From positions 8,289,405-8,353,404 of the forward strand of contig CM020512.1 of NCBI GenBank assembly GCA_009823395.1: 64,000 nt of DNA, given 5' to 3'. A program made the position numbers and the translations under genes. How positions within the stretch are numbered: position 1 is the first letter of the stretch; every line of letters begins with the position of its first letter. Below, piece by piece: positions 22,879 through 34,639 of the stretch. The notes beneath the pieces are model-generated. The model made no database searches, was not told the origin of the DNA, and saw only the letters and a program-made list of their open reading frames with translations. The stretch is from Thamnaconus septentrionalis. Its lineage: Eukaryota > Chordata > Actinopteri > Tetraodontiformes > Monacanthidae.

Positions 22879-24555
22879 ATGTCTCAGGCAGCAAATCAGC
22901 TGAGCTCAGAACCCTTCTCTTGTTTCCTCTGTCTGGATCTTTTGAAGGATCCGGTGACCACTTCCTGTGGACACAACTACTGCAGGAAGTGTCTCCAACA
23001 TCACTGGGATGCGGAGGAGGAGAGGAGAGTCCATAGCTGCCCTCAGTGTAAGAGGACCTTCACAGCGAGGCCTGTCCTGGAGAGGAACACCCTGTTAACA
23101 GCTCTAGTGGAGACCCTGGAGAAGACTGCCCTCGAAGCTGCTGCTGCTGATCACTGCTATGCTGGAGCTGGAGATGTGGCCTGTGATGTCTGCACTGGGA
23201 GGAAACTGAAGGCCGTCAAGTCCTGTCTGGACTGTCGGGCCTCCTACTGTGACTCTCACCTCCAGCCTCATCGTGATGTTCCTCCCCTACAGAGACACAA
23301 GCTGGTGGAACCCAGCCAGCAGCTCCAGGAGACCATCTGCACTCGTCATGATGAGGTGATGAAGATATTCTGCCGCACTGATCAGAATATCATCTGTTAT
23401 CTCTGCACTATGGATAATCATCAAGGTCACCACACAGTAGCAGCAGCAGCAGAGAGGAGTGAGAGGCAGAGAGAGCTGGAGGAGACCAGGCCGAAGATCC
23501 AGCAGAAGATCCAGCGCACAGAGGACGACCTGAAGGTGCTTCAGATGGAGGTGGTGTCCATTGACAGATCTGCTGATAAAGCAGTGAAGGACAGCGAGGA
23601 CGTGTTCACCCAGATGATCCATCTGCTGGAGAAAAGACGATCTGAGGTGCAGCAGCAGGTCAGATCCACACAGGGGGCAGCAGTGAGTCGAGTGAAAGAG
23701 CTTCAGAAGAAGCTGGAGCAGGAGATGATGGAGCTGAAGAGGAGAGACGATGAGCTGGAGAATATCTCAAACACACTGGACCACAGCCAGTTTCTCCACA
23801 GGTTCTCCTCACTGCCAGAACTCAGTCAGTCTCCAAACTCCTCCAGCCTGGAGATCCGTCCTCTGAGATACTTTGAGGACGTGGCAGCAGCTGTGACCAA
23901 GCTGAGAGATGAAATACAGCAAGTCCTGATGGAGACTGAGACAAACATCTCATTGACAGTGAGGAACGTTGATGTTCTACTGCCAGAACCAGAACCCCGG
24001 AGCAGAGAGGGCTTCCTCAGATATTCACATAAAATCACTCTGGATCCAAACACAGTGAACGAATACCTGTTATTATCTGAGGACAACAGAAAAGTGACAC
24101 TCATGGAAAAAGTTCAGTCTTATTGTGATCATCCAGACAGATTCACTTCCTGTAGCCAGGTCCTGAGTAGAGAAAGTGTGACTGGACGATGCTACTGGGA
24201 GGTGGAGTGGAGTGGGTGGGAGATTGGTGTAGCAGTGGCCTACAGGAACATCAGCAGAGCAGGAAAGTCAAGTGAAAGTGGATTTGGATTCAATGACAAA
24301 TCCTGGAGTTTAGATTGTTACCCAGGTGGAGATAAGTTGGAGTATAAGTTTTATCACAACAAGATCAAGACTGTTGTCTCAGGTCCCAGTTCCTCCAGAG
24401 TGGGAGTGTACCTGGACCACAGGGCAGGTCTTCTGTCCTTCTTCAGCGTCTCTGGAACCATGGAGCTCCTCCACAGAGTCCAGACCTCCTTCACACACCC
24501 GCTACATGTTGGATTTTATGTTGAGCGTGGTTCCGCAGAGTTGATGAAAGTGTGA
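22879..24555 (+). CDS. Intronless TRIM E3 ubiquitin ligase (RING, B-boxes, coiled coil, PRY-SPRY)
   Basis: A single exon of 558 aa. The open frame extends upstream to a GTG at 22861, but the first ATG (22879, MSQAANQ) is the credible start. RING zinc ligands are C15, C18, C30, H32, C35, C38, C54 and C57. A B-box-1-like zinc module spans about 102-131 (C102, C105, C116, C119, C124, H127, H131) and B-box 2 spans 154-185 (C154, H157, C165, C173, C176, H181, H185). A coiled coil follows at about 195-310. PRY-SPRY runs from about 378 (LDPNTVNEYL) through GRCYWEVEWSG to the end. RING TRIMs transfer ubiquitin, and the SPRY domain usually picks the target, often in antiviral defence. The architecture fits the large fish TRIM16/TRIM25-like families; the exact orthologue cannot be named. 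All zinc ligands are intact, so it is probably functional. Confidence 0.92.
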   Translation: MSQAANQLSSEPFSCFLCLDLLKDPVTTSCGHNYCRKCLQHHWDAEEERRVHSCPQCKRTFTARPVLERNTLLTALVETLEKTALEAAAADHCYAGAGDVACDVCTGRKLKAVKSCLDCRASYCDSHLQPHRDVPPLQRHKLVEPSQQLQETICTRHDEVMKIFCRTDQNIICYLCTMDNHQGHHTVAAAAERSERQRELEETRPKIQQKIQRTEDDLKVLQMEVVSIDRSADKAVKDSEDVFTQMIHLLEKRRSEVQQQVRSTQGAAVSRVKELQKKLEQEMMELKRRDDELENISNTLDHSQFLHRFSSLPELSQSPNSSSLEIRPLRYFEDVAAAVTKLRDEIQQVLMETETNISLTVRNVDVLLPEPEPRSREGFLRYSHKITLDPNTVNEYLLLSEDNRKVTLMEKVQSYCDHPDRFTSCSQVLSRESVTGRCYWEVEWSGWEIGVAVAYRNISRAGKSSESGFGFNDKSWSLDCYPGGDKLEYKFYHNKIKTVVSGPSSSRVGVYLDHRAGLLSFFSVSGTMELLHRVQTSFTHPLHVGFYVERGSAELMKV

Positions 24556-25050
24556 CTGAAGTCGTCTCAGAGATTCTGAGCTGAATTCTCACCTTTGATT
24601 CTTCTTCTGTCTTCATGTTTGTTGCCGTGTTCAGTCAAACACAGTGGGTGGGGCCTGGACACCACTTCCTGTTTATGCTCCTGGTGACTGTTGTCAACGT
24701 GACGTTTGTTTCCACGGCTGCTGGGTGTTTGTGCCACGTTGTTTCTCTTCCTCTGCAGCCGATTCATCCCACAGATTAATAATGTGTGATTAGTCCAGAT
24801 TGCAACTGTATTACTGTGGTAACACAGCTGAGGTCTGTTTTCTTTCCTGACCTTTGACCTTTCAAGAACTGACTGTTGATCCATTTGTCAAGAATCTGAT
24901 TTATGGATTTAAATATTCTGAGACAATTTTGTCTTTTGATTCTGGTTTTTGGGCTAAATATGACAACAGTGAATCAATAACTCATGAAATATGCCATCAG
25001 TCTATATTCCACAACAATGTCAAGTGAAAGATCAACTTCTGAATCGAACC

Positions 25051-25056
25051 AATAAA
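25051..25056 (+). terminator. Candidate poly(A) signal AATAAA for the TRIM gene
   Basis: Canonical hexamer 496 bp after the TRIM stop. The intervening 3' UTR holds nothing recognisable. Confidence 0.55.
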
Positions 25057-25179
25057 GCAACAAGACAATCCAGAAAGCAGTGGGAGTGTTTCCTTGCAGT
25101 GAACTGGTGCCAGTAAATGAGCTGATGTGACTGATGTCAGGCTGCAGGACCGGGTGGCCACCAGAGGGGGGAGTCAGAG

Positions 25180-25415
25180 GGAAGGTTTCCACCAGCGCAA
25201 CTCCGCTCGGCTTGGCTCGGCTTGGCTCGATTTGTCGTGGTTTCCACTGGCGCCAACACGCTTCCAACCCTCAAAATGGTGAGGTTGGAAGCAAAATGGT
25301 AAAACCCTCACCTCACATGGTTGGGTGAGGGTTTTACCATGGTGGGTAAACCATGGTAAAACCCTCAACCCACAGCTGGGTGGGAGCTGTGGGGAAACAC
25401 CAGTGGGAAACCCCA
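25180..25415. repeat. Fold-back (inverted-repeat) element behind the TRIM gene
   Basis: Several nested inverted repeats. ATGGTAAAACCCTCACC (about 25297-25313) pairs with GGTGAGGGTTTTACCAT (25324-25340) across about 10 bases, and TTTACCATGG pairs with CCATGGTAAA around 25333-25362. Outer arms GGTTTCCACTGG and CCAGTGGGAAACC bracket the core. GGCTCGGCTT units repeat near 25205-25230. It looks like a small non-autonomous element or a cruciform-forming relic. Confidence 0.7.
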
Positions 25416-28400
25416 ACACAGCCAGGGGCCATAATGGTGATGGAAGCACAGAGCAGGGGACTGATTTGCTCAGAGTTTTGACCAAAGACGAGTGCGACCT
25501 CCATTTTTAAATTCCCCGCGTGTAGAATTTTACATTTTCACATATTGAAAACTTGAAGGCTTATGAAACTGTGCCGTGGGTGAATGTTTTTGTCCTCGGT
25601 GACCAAAGACAAAGGTCAAAGCAAGCCACTTTAGTTTTAAGGTTATTTTCAAAGTGCAACAGCTGTTTCATGAAGCTAAGCTGTTAGCGCCACCAGCGCT
25701 AACTCCATGTTCTGCTGGTGTGTTGTGTTCACTGGCAGTGAAACTGAGGAGGCAGCGATTCTTTCTCTTAACTTTCTCTTCTTAGAGCGATAAAAAAAAT
25801 GTTGGTAGTAAGGAAAACAAATGAATGAATAAATAAATAAATAAATAAATGAATAAATACAGTTTGAAGAGTGTGATTGGTAACAATCAATCAACCCCAT
25901 CACCAGTTCATCATACAAAGTTCTAGTCTAGTGTGCTCAGTCAAATATTGAACTCATATCTTTTGTCCCACTGCAGCTCATTGGGTCCTGGGGGGTCAAA
26001 CTCAGAAAGTAATGATGAATGGGCGTGTTTTTAATTTAATTTTAACATTTGGAGGTGATGTGGTGAGGAGCTTTGAGTGACAACTAGAAAACGCCGTCAA
26101 AACAAATTAGCCAACACATTCCAGCAAGCGCTGGGCATATAATTTGATTCAATAAGGAAGGAGCGGGTCAGTGGAACAGCCGACGGCTGACGGCTAAGCT
26201 GAGGTGATTTTTTTTTTTCTCCTCTCAGCTCTGAGCTCTCAGCTCCCGTGCGCTCACTCTCCGTCTCCTGTAAACAAATCACTTCCCGCCGCAGAGCAGC
26301 GCGAATCATCAACATCCAAATGTGCTGAGGTGACTTGATGATGTTACAATCACAGAGCGGCTATGCATACACGCATTAAGGAGAAGCCCAGTGCTCTCTC
26401 TCTCTCCTCATCTTCCTCCTCCTCCTCCTCCCACTCTTCTCCTCCCAACTGTCCCATCACCTGATCCAGGTAAAGACCAATGTTGCCAGACACTTTTCAC
26501 ACTCGTTTTCCTTGAAGGAGCAGCAGGATGACGGCGTGGGCAGCGATCTGTCAGTCACGCTCTCTCATAGAGCAGAGGCTGGCCAGATGGTCGTGTGTGT
26601 GTGTGTGTGTGTTCATCAGGGCCGCTAACCTGACAGCCGAGACGCCTCATTAGTGCTCAACCCGGCCGTCAGCCGCTGCAAACACCGCGGTGCTCTAGCG
26701 GCTATTTCAGTGCCCCAGACCACATGTTGCACTTTTTTTTTTTTCGCTCCTCCTCCACTATCACCTTTAATGCGCTCGATTCTTCGTCAGCCAAAGGCAG
26801 TGACGGGTGACGGCGCTGAACAGAATGTCCTCTGGAATGGTGGTTCAGTGGCTCCTCTAAGTGCTGGATCGCGATTGTGCTGCGGCACAAATTGCCTCAC
26901 TTTAGGTTTTACACAAACGACCGAAGCCGCTGAGGTTTGCGCGCACCACAGGCTGTGCGGTTCGCTGCCTTCGACGGTGGGATGCTGTAGATATCTGTGT
27001 GGTCCCTGCATGGGCAAGTATGTGGAGAACTGGCACATATTCCAGACGTTGCGCGTGGTGTGTGTGCACGCTGCTAAATAGGCCCCAGACAATTAATTAG
27101 CTAGCGGATCAATGGCATTTTCCACAATGGCGCGGTCACTCAAAGGTCCCATTAAATCGTTTCTATCTCTGATACTCCAGAAGCGTCTCACAACGATGAA
27201 TAAAAAAAAAACCCTCTCTTGAGCTTCAGAAAACAGCTAATTTAGCCCTCTGTTTACAGCCGCCTGCAAAAACTGATGCTGTTGGACCTTCCGCACGATT
27301 GGATGGGGGCAAAAATCCAGGCAGCCAGTCAGCTGACCCCTGACTAGGTGTGCAGTTTCTTACTAGGTAAAGGTATCAATGAGGTGGCGTTTGTGATGTC
27401 ACAGAGGGCCAATTTCCAGAACTGCATGTTTGAGCAGATTTTTACTGAGATATTGAGTAAGTGCAAGACTTTTAGAGGCGCAAAAAACATCTGCAAAGTG
27501 AATTCCAGACAGAAGTGCCTATTTTTTTTTATTTATTTAGAGCTTTTAAAACTCTTTAAATATTAAAATTTTAATTTAAATCTGGATGACCAGCAGCCTA
27601 ATAGTCATCCTGATATCATCGCCATCAGCCTGTGTGGACAGTGAGTAACTGGGAAAAAAGGTTGCGCAGCTGCTGCTTCCACTTGGTTTTGTTTTTTCCT
27701 GCTGGAAGTGCGGCAGGTTTCACACACGGCTCCCAGAGCCGAAGAGGTCAGCGGCGTGACGCAGAGCGGAAGGAAAAGAGAAGCAATCGGACAATTAATC
27801 CCCTCGTCCTCGTCGGTGTTGGGGAATCTGTGTGTTTTGTTCTTGTGAGTCCAGGTGCAAAAAGGTGAAAGTGAGGAAATGTTTACTTACAAAGGGGAGG
27901 GAAAAAAATTATTTAAGTTAAAAAAAAGAAAAAAAAAAGTGTTACTTCGAGAATAATCCCTCTGTTGCAGAAAACAGAAGGTGCAGGGTGGAGTCTGAGG
28001 CAATTACCAGCACACTGCGTCCGCTGGTGCACAACAATGCACTTTGCCTTCCCGCATCCCAATTAGCTGGTAGATGCCTCAGACAGCAGCTGACGAGCAG
28101 CTACCTGAAATGACTGCAGTGCCATGACCATGAACCTTCGATGAGGAGAAGAAGAAGAAGCTCCCCTGCCTCAATGCATGGTGGGAAAATGCATGTCCGC
28201 TATCGGCCAATCAGGAGCAGATTCCTGGAGCGGCTCAAAAATCCAGCAGCCTCTGACGAGGAGACGAACTTCTTATCTCGTCGTCGGTCAGCGAGGAACA
28301 GAAAAAAGATATTTCAATAAATAAATATGAGCTGATCTCAGTTCCTCTTCACATGGATGTTATCCGTATCTGCAGGCTAAACACAGTAAGCAGGAAGCAG

Positions 28401-31400
28401 TTGAAGACGCAGCAGGAAGAGCACGGGGTGACAGGGCAACACAACAAAACAGCGTCGCAAACGTCCATTACTTGAGCTGCACATCAGCATGGGACAAAAA
28501 AACAACTTTATCTGCACTGCCGAACGTAGTGCTGATAATCTAGTCTCGCTTTCAGAATCAGTCGGGTCGGAAGCTGGAGAAACAACAGCTAGAACACACA
28601 AACAGTCCTCTTGCTGTGGAGCGGCGGGAAGCAAAGGATTGTGGGAACTCTGGGATTTCTGGGCCTCTAAGCAGGTCGATGAGACTCATTTGATCCATTG
28701 ATCTGGGAATCGAGGAGTCAACTGACTCGGCCCCCCTCAGACCCCCGGTGAATACCTCCGGACACAGGGGGCGCTGCTTCACCTCCAGAACTCAAGTGTC
28801 GTGTCAGCTGTAGAAGAGAATGATGGAAACAAGTTTTTGGTGAATAAACAGCTGGCTGCCATCGCCGCCTGTAACCGAGTAGCACGGGCCACCTGCTCAG
28901 CAAGTGTTTGAGTTTCATGTTGTATTTGAAGAACTGTTGAACCATTTTTGGGAGTTGAATATTCATCAATTAATCATCAATGCCTACAACCGCAATAAAT
29001 AAACAAAATAAAACAGAATGAAAATCCTACTAACTAGCTGCCATCCGAAGCCGGTGGCTACTCCTCTCCTCCTCCTCCTCCTCCTCCTCCTCCTCGGTCC
29101 CAGATGCTGCATCAGGGTGTGGTCGTGCTCCGAACTCCAATGCATGCAAATAACCCAACGCCTAACATGCGGTGGAGCCAATATGTGGCCAGCACCGGAT
29201 GTGATAAACATGGAAATGTCTGTCTGAGAGGTCGACCGCACACCTTTCTGCTGCTGGTCGGAGTGAGTCTGAACTCTGCAGCCTGAAGCTGATCAGTGGG
29301 AGAAATTTGAGTATTTCCTAGAGGGAATAATTGCAAAGGTACAAATTTGTTACAGCGTGATTATTAGACATTTTATTCAAAATTATCTTCAAGAATTCAG
29401 ATTAAATAAACAAATTGAATGTAACAGCCTTGTAGCACTTTTTTTTCTAACTAGTGATTTAGACCGACAAAATGATTTGAGCCACTATGTAAAGGTGTGA
29501 AGTTAGGGCTTGTTTCTGTTTTGACAGTCAATCATTTTTAGTGTTTTTGAAACCATTTGTGGCGGTTCCTGCTGGCCAAACTGTAGAACGCAGATTTTTG
29601 GCTCTTGGCCTCCCTTTTACTCCGCCCATCTCTGAATACAGTCAACGACTGGAACACACACACAAAAAAAAAATCCTACATTTGTCCACCTTGGTGGTCA
29701 CCAAAGTTTTACACAGACATCATGTTGCGATGATTCCACCGGCGAGCGGCTTCGCTGCGCTGCAGAACGCCGTCATGAATCTTGACGGCGTAACGGTGGC
29801 GTCCTAATGACTCCCAAACCACCTGGGGGAGGCCTCATCACTAATGCATTAGCCATTTAGTGTTTGCAGGCCCAGGTCATAAGGGATGATAGCAGCCATT
29901 CAGCCGTCCTGCTGGAAGTGCTGCCGCCCTGAAAGAGCCCTGCTGCTAATGACGGCGGCGGCTGATTAGGCCTCCGCTGCCAGACGCTGAGGTTTTATTA
30001 TGCGTAGGGAATGCAGCCTAATTGTTGACACAAAAAAAAAAGTTTGGCGTACTAGTGCTATTGTAAACAAACTGCAGCAGCGGCGGTGGCGCCGATAGCG
30101 TTGCACTTTAAGCAAGTCATTTAGTGGCGGGAGCTGCGTGCTCGTGGATTTTTTTTAACTCTTATCATCCTGTTAATGTGAAGGCTCCCTGCTGTGTGTG
30201 TGTGTGTGCGCGCGCGCGTAGGAGGGGCTGCATGGGAATCTAAATGGCTGGGTGTTTCCGGGGAAGGAAATGCACATATTAATGGCTTCATAATGGCCCC
30301 CGGCTCTTGCGGTGCATCACCCGAGGAGATTCATCTGCACGTGGATTTACTTAACGGTAGCGGAGAGCGCTAAAGAAAAAAAGGGCTGAGCGCATCACGC
30401 TCAGAGCTGGCCAAACTTTTCCTGCCGGCCGTCGGCTTTGACCTTCGAGGGGAGGGAGGGTTGTTGCTGCGAGTTGGTTTTAGATGTGTGGGAATGTTTC
30501 TGGGAATGACATTGTTCACACACACACACACCTGGGAGACCCGTGTGCGAGGGGGTCGACTTCCCAGGAACAAAAGGAGCTCATTTGGCTCCAGTCCAGC
30601 AGTGAAGGTCGCTGGTCGAGAGGGTTGACAGACGACACTTCCAGACTCCCACAGCTGGAAAATCACTGCAGCTTCCAGGAAATAATCAGGAGTTCAAATC
30701 CGAACATGGGTGAGATCAGAGTCTTCACATTATAAATTTCTTAGAAAATAAGACTTCCTGCTTTCTAGCTGGGATTATTTTCATGGCAACGTGCTCGGCT
30801 ATGATGCTCAACCCGTAACAAAGGTGGCACCGTTTGAAAGGAAAAAAAAAAGATTTGTCACTGAAAACCAAGAAGTGATCTTTGAAAAATAAACTTCCTT
30901 CCTAAATGTGCCAAGAGAATTGAAGGATAAGTCAACAACACAGAGTGAGAAAACATCCTTGCACATTTGCACTTACGCACAATTAGGATTTCTCAGTTAG
31001 CCTGACGTGGACTTGATAGAATCCACGTAATGATATCTATTATAGTTTCTAAGATGATGTATAATAAAAAAGCATCATAATAAAGGACCAGCCTTTAAAA
31101 AAACACATCGACTTCGGGCTCTTAAAAAGTTTCATCCTTTTTCATTTAGTTAATTCATAAAAATAAAGATGCCAACAGAACAGGAAAGTTTTTTCCAATT
31201 TCTCTTTTTTTCGTTGTGAGTCTCAGTGGCGCCAAATCACTTTCTGGCTCGGCCTCTCCAGCGGCTGACAAGGTGCTTCCCACTCAATCATTACAATGGA
31301 TGGCAACATTCCACTCTCAGAATAGCTCATCAGTAGTAAAATAAAATAATAAATAAAAGACGTATAAAAGTGAAAACCTCTCGCTGGCACAGGCGGAAAG

Positions 31401-32663
31401 GAAACACCTGAAAGGACTGGAAATCATTGCACATGCTAAACATTTTAAAGCTGCATTCATTAAACTTTATCCACTGATTACAACCAGTTTTCACGTCTGG
31501 CATCCAGTTTATTGCTACATGACGGTCTGATGACCGACTGAGTGGAGCTGGAGGCGGGACCACAAGTGTGGAACTGGTGGGAAGCATCGTCCACCGGGGG
31601 TCAGCGCTGATGGAGCCCCGGCTTTACGTCCTGCCTCCCTCCCTCTCTCTCTGTCTCTGAACACTGCGCGCATGCACACACATGCACACACGTGTCCACG
31701 TGTGCACACGCGCGCACACACACAGCACACACACACACACACACACACAGCAGCAGCAGAACAGGGAGTGCTGTCCATTAGCGGCCCACTGGAGACTGCA
31801 GCGCTCGACACGTAATGTTTCCGCGGTGAGGAGAAATTCCCCTCTGGACGCTTGACTGAGAAATAATTCTGCTGCTCTTCACAGATCATTACGTCTCCTT
31901 CGCCCTGCCGAAGGGTCGATAGCATCGGTTTCATCTTTCTGTGTGTGTGTGTGTGTTTGTGTGTGTTTGTGTGTTTGTGTGTGTGCGTCCATCTATTTTT
32001 TGTTTTGTTTTTTATTTTTACCTGCAGGATCAAACGCTGCAGCCAAAATGTGACGCATGCAGAGGAATGTTTTTTTTGTACCAGGCGCAGGTGCTGGTTG
32101 TTAGAGGTGTTGCTTCACAGCCAGAAGGTTGTTGGTTCGATTCCCTGGGCCTTTCTTTGTGATATTTACACGTCCAGATAGACTATAAGAGGGATGGATG
32201 AAAGGACGGAAGGATGGTCTGATCATGCTCCAGCTCCTCTTTTGATTATTTTTGGTGCATGTCCCTGAGCAATTTCCCTCCGGTTCACATCGCTGAATTT
32301 CCACAAGGAGGATTTTTCTGATTCATCGGCTTTAAAGAGATAAACAGTCGTAAGCGGAGGCATTTTTTTTGGATAAACAGAACAGGTGTCCAGATTTATT
32401 TATTTTTTGTGTGTGGGGGTTGGTTAGCATGGAAAGCAAGCTTTAAAGCCAAAGGCAAGCTGTAGTGCTTGCTGTAAGTCTGATGGAGACGTCTGCATCA
32501 ACAACAGACTTAAACCAGTTAAACTCATTTTCCAGGATCCATCGGCAGAAAAGAAGCAGAAATGACTCGTCTGCGGAGCAGCTAGTTGCCAGTGTCAGAG
32601 GCTGCAGGATCAAGAGGGCCGAACATGTCAGAACAAATTATTCCAACCAGGTCCAGAACACTG

Positions 32664-32695
<32 letters not shown>

Positions 32696-34535
32696 CACGC
32701 GTGTGTGTGACGGATTCAATGCTCCCATATTCTAAACCCATTTTCTGATCAGATCCTCCAAAAAACAAAGTGTACATCTCGAACTGATCTCTAACTCACT
32801 TTTAGCTCCCTTCCTGCAAGTGTTAAAAAAAAACAAACATGGTGAGGAATTTACCCATGTGCACCTTTAAAAATACCTCTGATACTAAACCACAGCGGCT
32901 GGAAGAACGAGACGCCAGCCTGGATCTCCTGCTGCCCGCCGAAGAGCTCCTGTGGCTGCCTCACCCACTTCAGCTGCTGCTGAAGGCTAATAGAGGTCAG
33001 CTCTTCATATGGGCGCTGGCCAATGAGCAAAGAGGCCCCGAGGCTCCATCTGCATAGCAACCGCATTGTGTGCCATTGCCCTCCTCCCGTCTCCTCCCCG
33101 TCTCCAGACTTGTCGCTGACGACCGCCGTGTCGCCGCGCGGAACCTGCGAAGGACGTTGTTGTTCTTTCTCCTCCTCTCCCCCTTTTGTCGTCTTTTAAT
33201 CTGAGCGTGCGATGGACCGGCGGACTGACTGCTGCTCAAAAGCAGTAATTACACGCATCATCCTTAACAGAATCTAATTGGAGAGAGGAGCGAGAGCGCG
33301 ACTCTCATCTCGCTCTGATGGCCTCAAAGTGGGAAAAAAGACCGTCGCGCTGACGGTTCTTTTTAATCTGATTGCAAACGGGAGGACTTGGGGGGGAAAC
33401 TCAACCTGTGGATGCAAATCCTGCTTCCCAGGAACCCCGTCGCTCCTCCCTCCTCGGAATTTGCAGAAATGATATTAATGCGGTTTTAAATACATAACAT
33501 TGGAGCTCTTTGCTGTTCCGCCTGGTAGAAACTCAGTTTCAGGCCACCTTCCCCAATCACATCATTTCACGGTTTGTTATTAATAAGTTTGTTATTAATA
33601 AGATAAGAGGTCAAGATGGTCCCCGCTCCGCCACCGGTGACTGAGGCGGTGAGACGGCTCAGTCTCTCTCCATGGAAACTGTGTTCGATATTGTCATGAC
33701 AACCCGTTTCGGTGGAGGGGAATAAAAAAGGAAAAAAAAAAACCTCACTCAGGAGGGGAGGTGACAGCGGCGCCGTTAATAAAAGGGGTTTAATCAGGGG
33801 CTCGGCACCTCCTGCTCCGCTCCCACCTCTGATGTTCTCTCCGTCGTCCAGTCTGAGGCGTTCGCTCGCCTCCCGATGGGCGGAGCCGTCACAGATGTGG
33901 CGTTCAGGGCCGCCAAAGGGAAGCAGTCGAGCAATTATCACCTGGGAGCCGGAGGAACACGCACCGTCTGGCGGTGATGCTAAGTGTCAGTTTGAGAGGA
34001 ATGAGAGAAACATTTTCCTGGTGCGCCCTTCTAGCACTTTCTATACCATCAGTGTTGTTATTCTTAGAGCTCACTATTATGAACTCACTATTCAGCAAAT
34101 GCAAAGGAGTGTAAAGACACTGAAAAAAAAGCATAAAAATTGATCATTACTGGTAAGCATTGCCAGCGGTGAGTGAATAATCAAGACTGAGGCAATGCGC
34201 ACTATAGCAAAGATCAATCAAAGGGCCAGTTAGCGAGATTTAATGGCGCTGGGTGAGGGGAAGATGGAGGAAACCGAGCAGAAATGAGTTTTGCTCGTCA
34301 CCCTCCTCCTCCCCCTCCTCCTCCCCCGACCCCCGAGTCTCCATGGAGACGCGTTGTGTACGCCACCATGTGCACCTTCGCTGCATAATCACGGAGGAGC
34401 CGGAAGGAGGCTGCGACGGGCGGCGCCGCCGCCAGCGAGATCAAGCGGCCGCCTGCTCCCGCGTCCGCTATAAATAGCGGCACAGTGGATGACACCGCGA
34501 GCTACCCCGATGCTGCAAGGTAAACGGCGCTAATG

Positions 34536-34545
<10 letters not shown>
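25416..34545. other. Gene-free interval between the TRIM gene and kcnc4
   Basis: No exon-like frame with family resemblance was found on either strand. The interval contains CA/TG runs (about 26594, 30196, 31730, 31940, 32668), a CTC run near 29066-29095 and one SINE-like fragment. Several moderately GC-rich unique stretches read like regulatory DNA, for example 27060-27165, 29830-30130, 30225-30380, 33235-33480 and 34150-34260. No function can be assigned without conservation data. Parts nearest 34545 may belong to the kcnc4 3' flank. Confidence 0.6.
32085..32160 (+). mobile_element. SINE-like fragment with a tRNA B-box
   Basis: GTTGCTTCACAGCCAGAAGG, then GGTTCGATTCC (an intact RNA polymerase III B-box consensus), then GGGCCTTTCTTTGTG. 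Same family as 21646-21915. No cloverleaf can be drawn around it, so this is not a tRNA gene. Confidence 0.65.
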
Positions 34546-34576
<31 letters not shown>

Positions 34577-34639
34577 GGTTAATACGCATGCACAAGATGA
34601 AACTCATCTTCATACACAGGGACCGGGGAGAGAATGAAT

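Noticed and set aside
32125..32136. Possible tRNA gene (GGTTCGATTCC B-box)
   Set aside because: No acceptor stem, anticodon arm or A-box at proper distance; it fits a SINE-like fragment seen elsewhere in the window.
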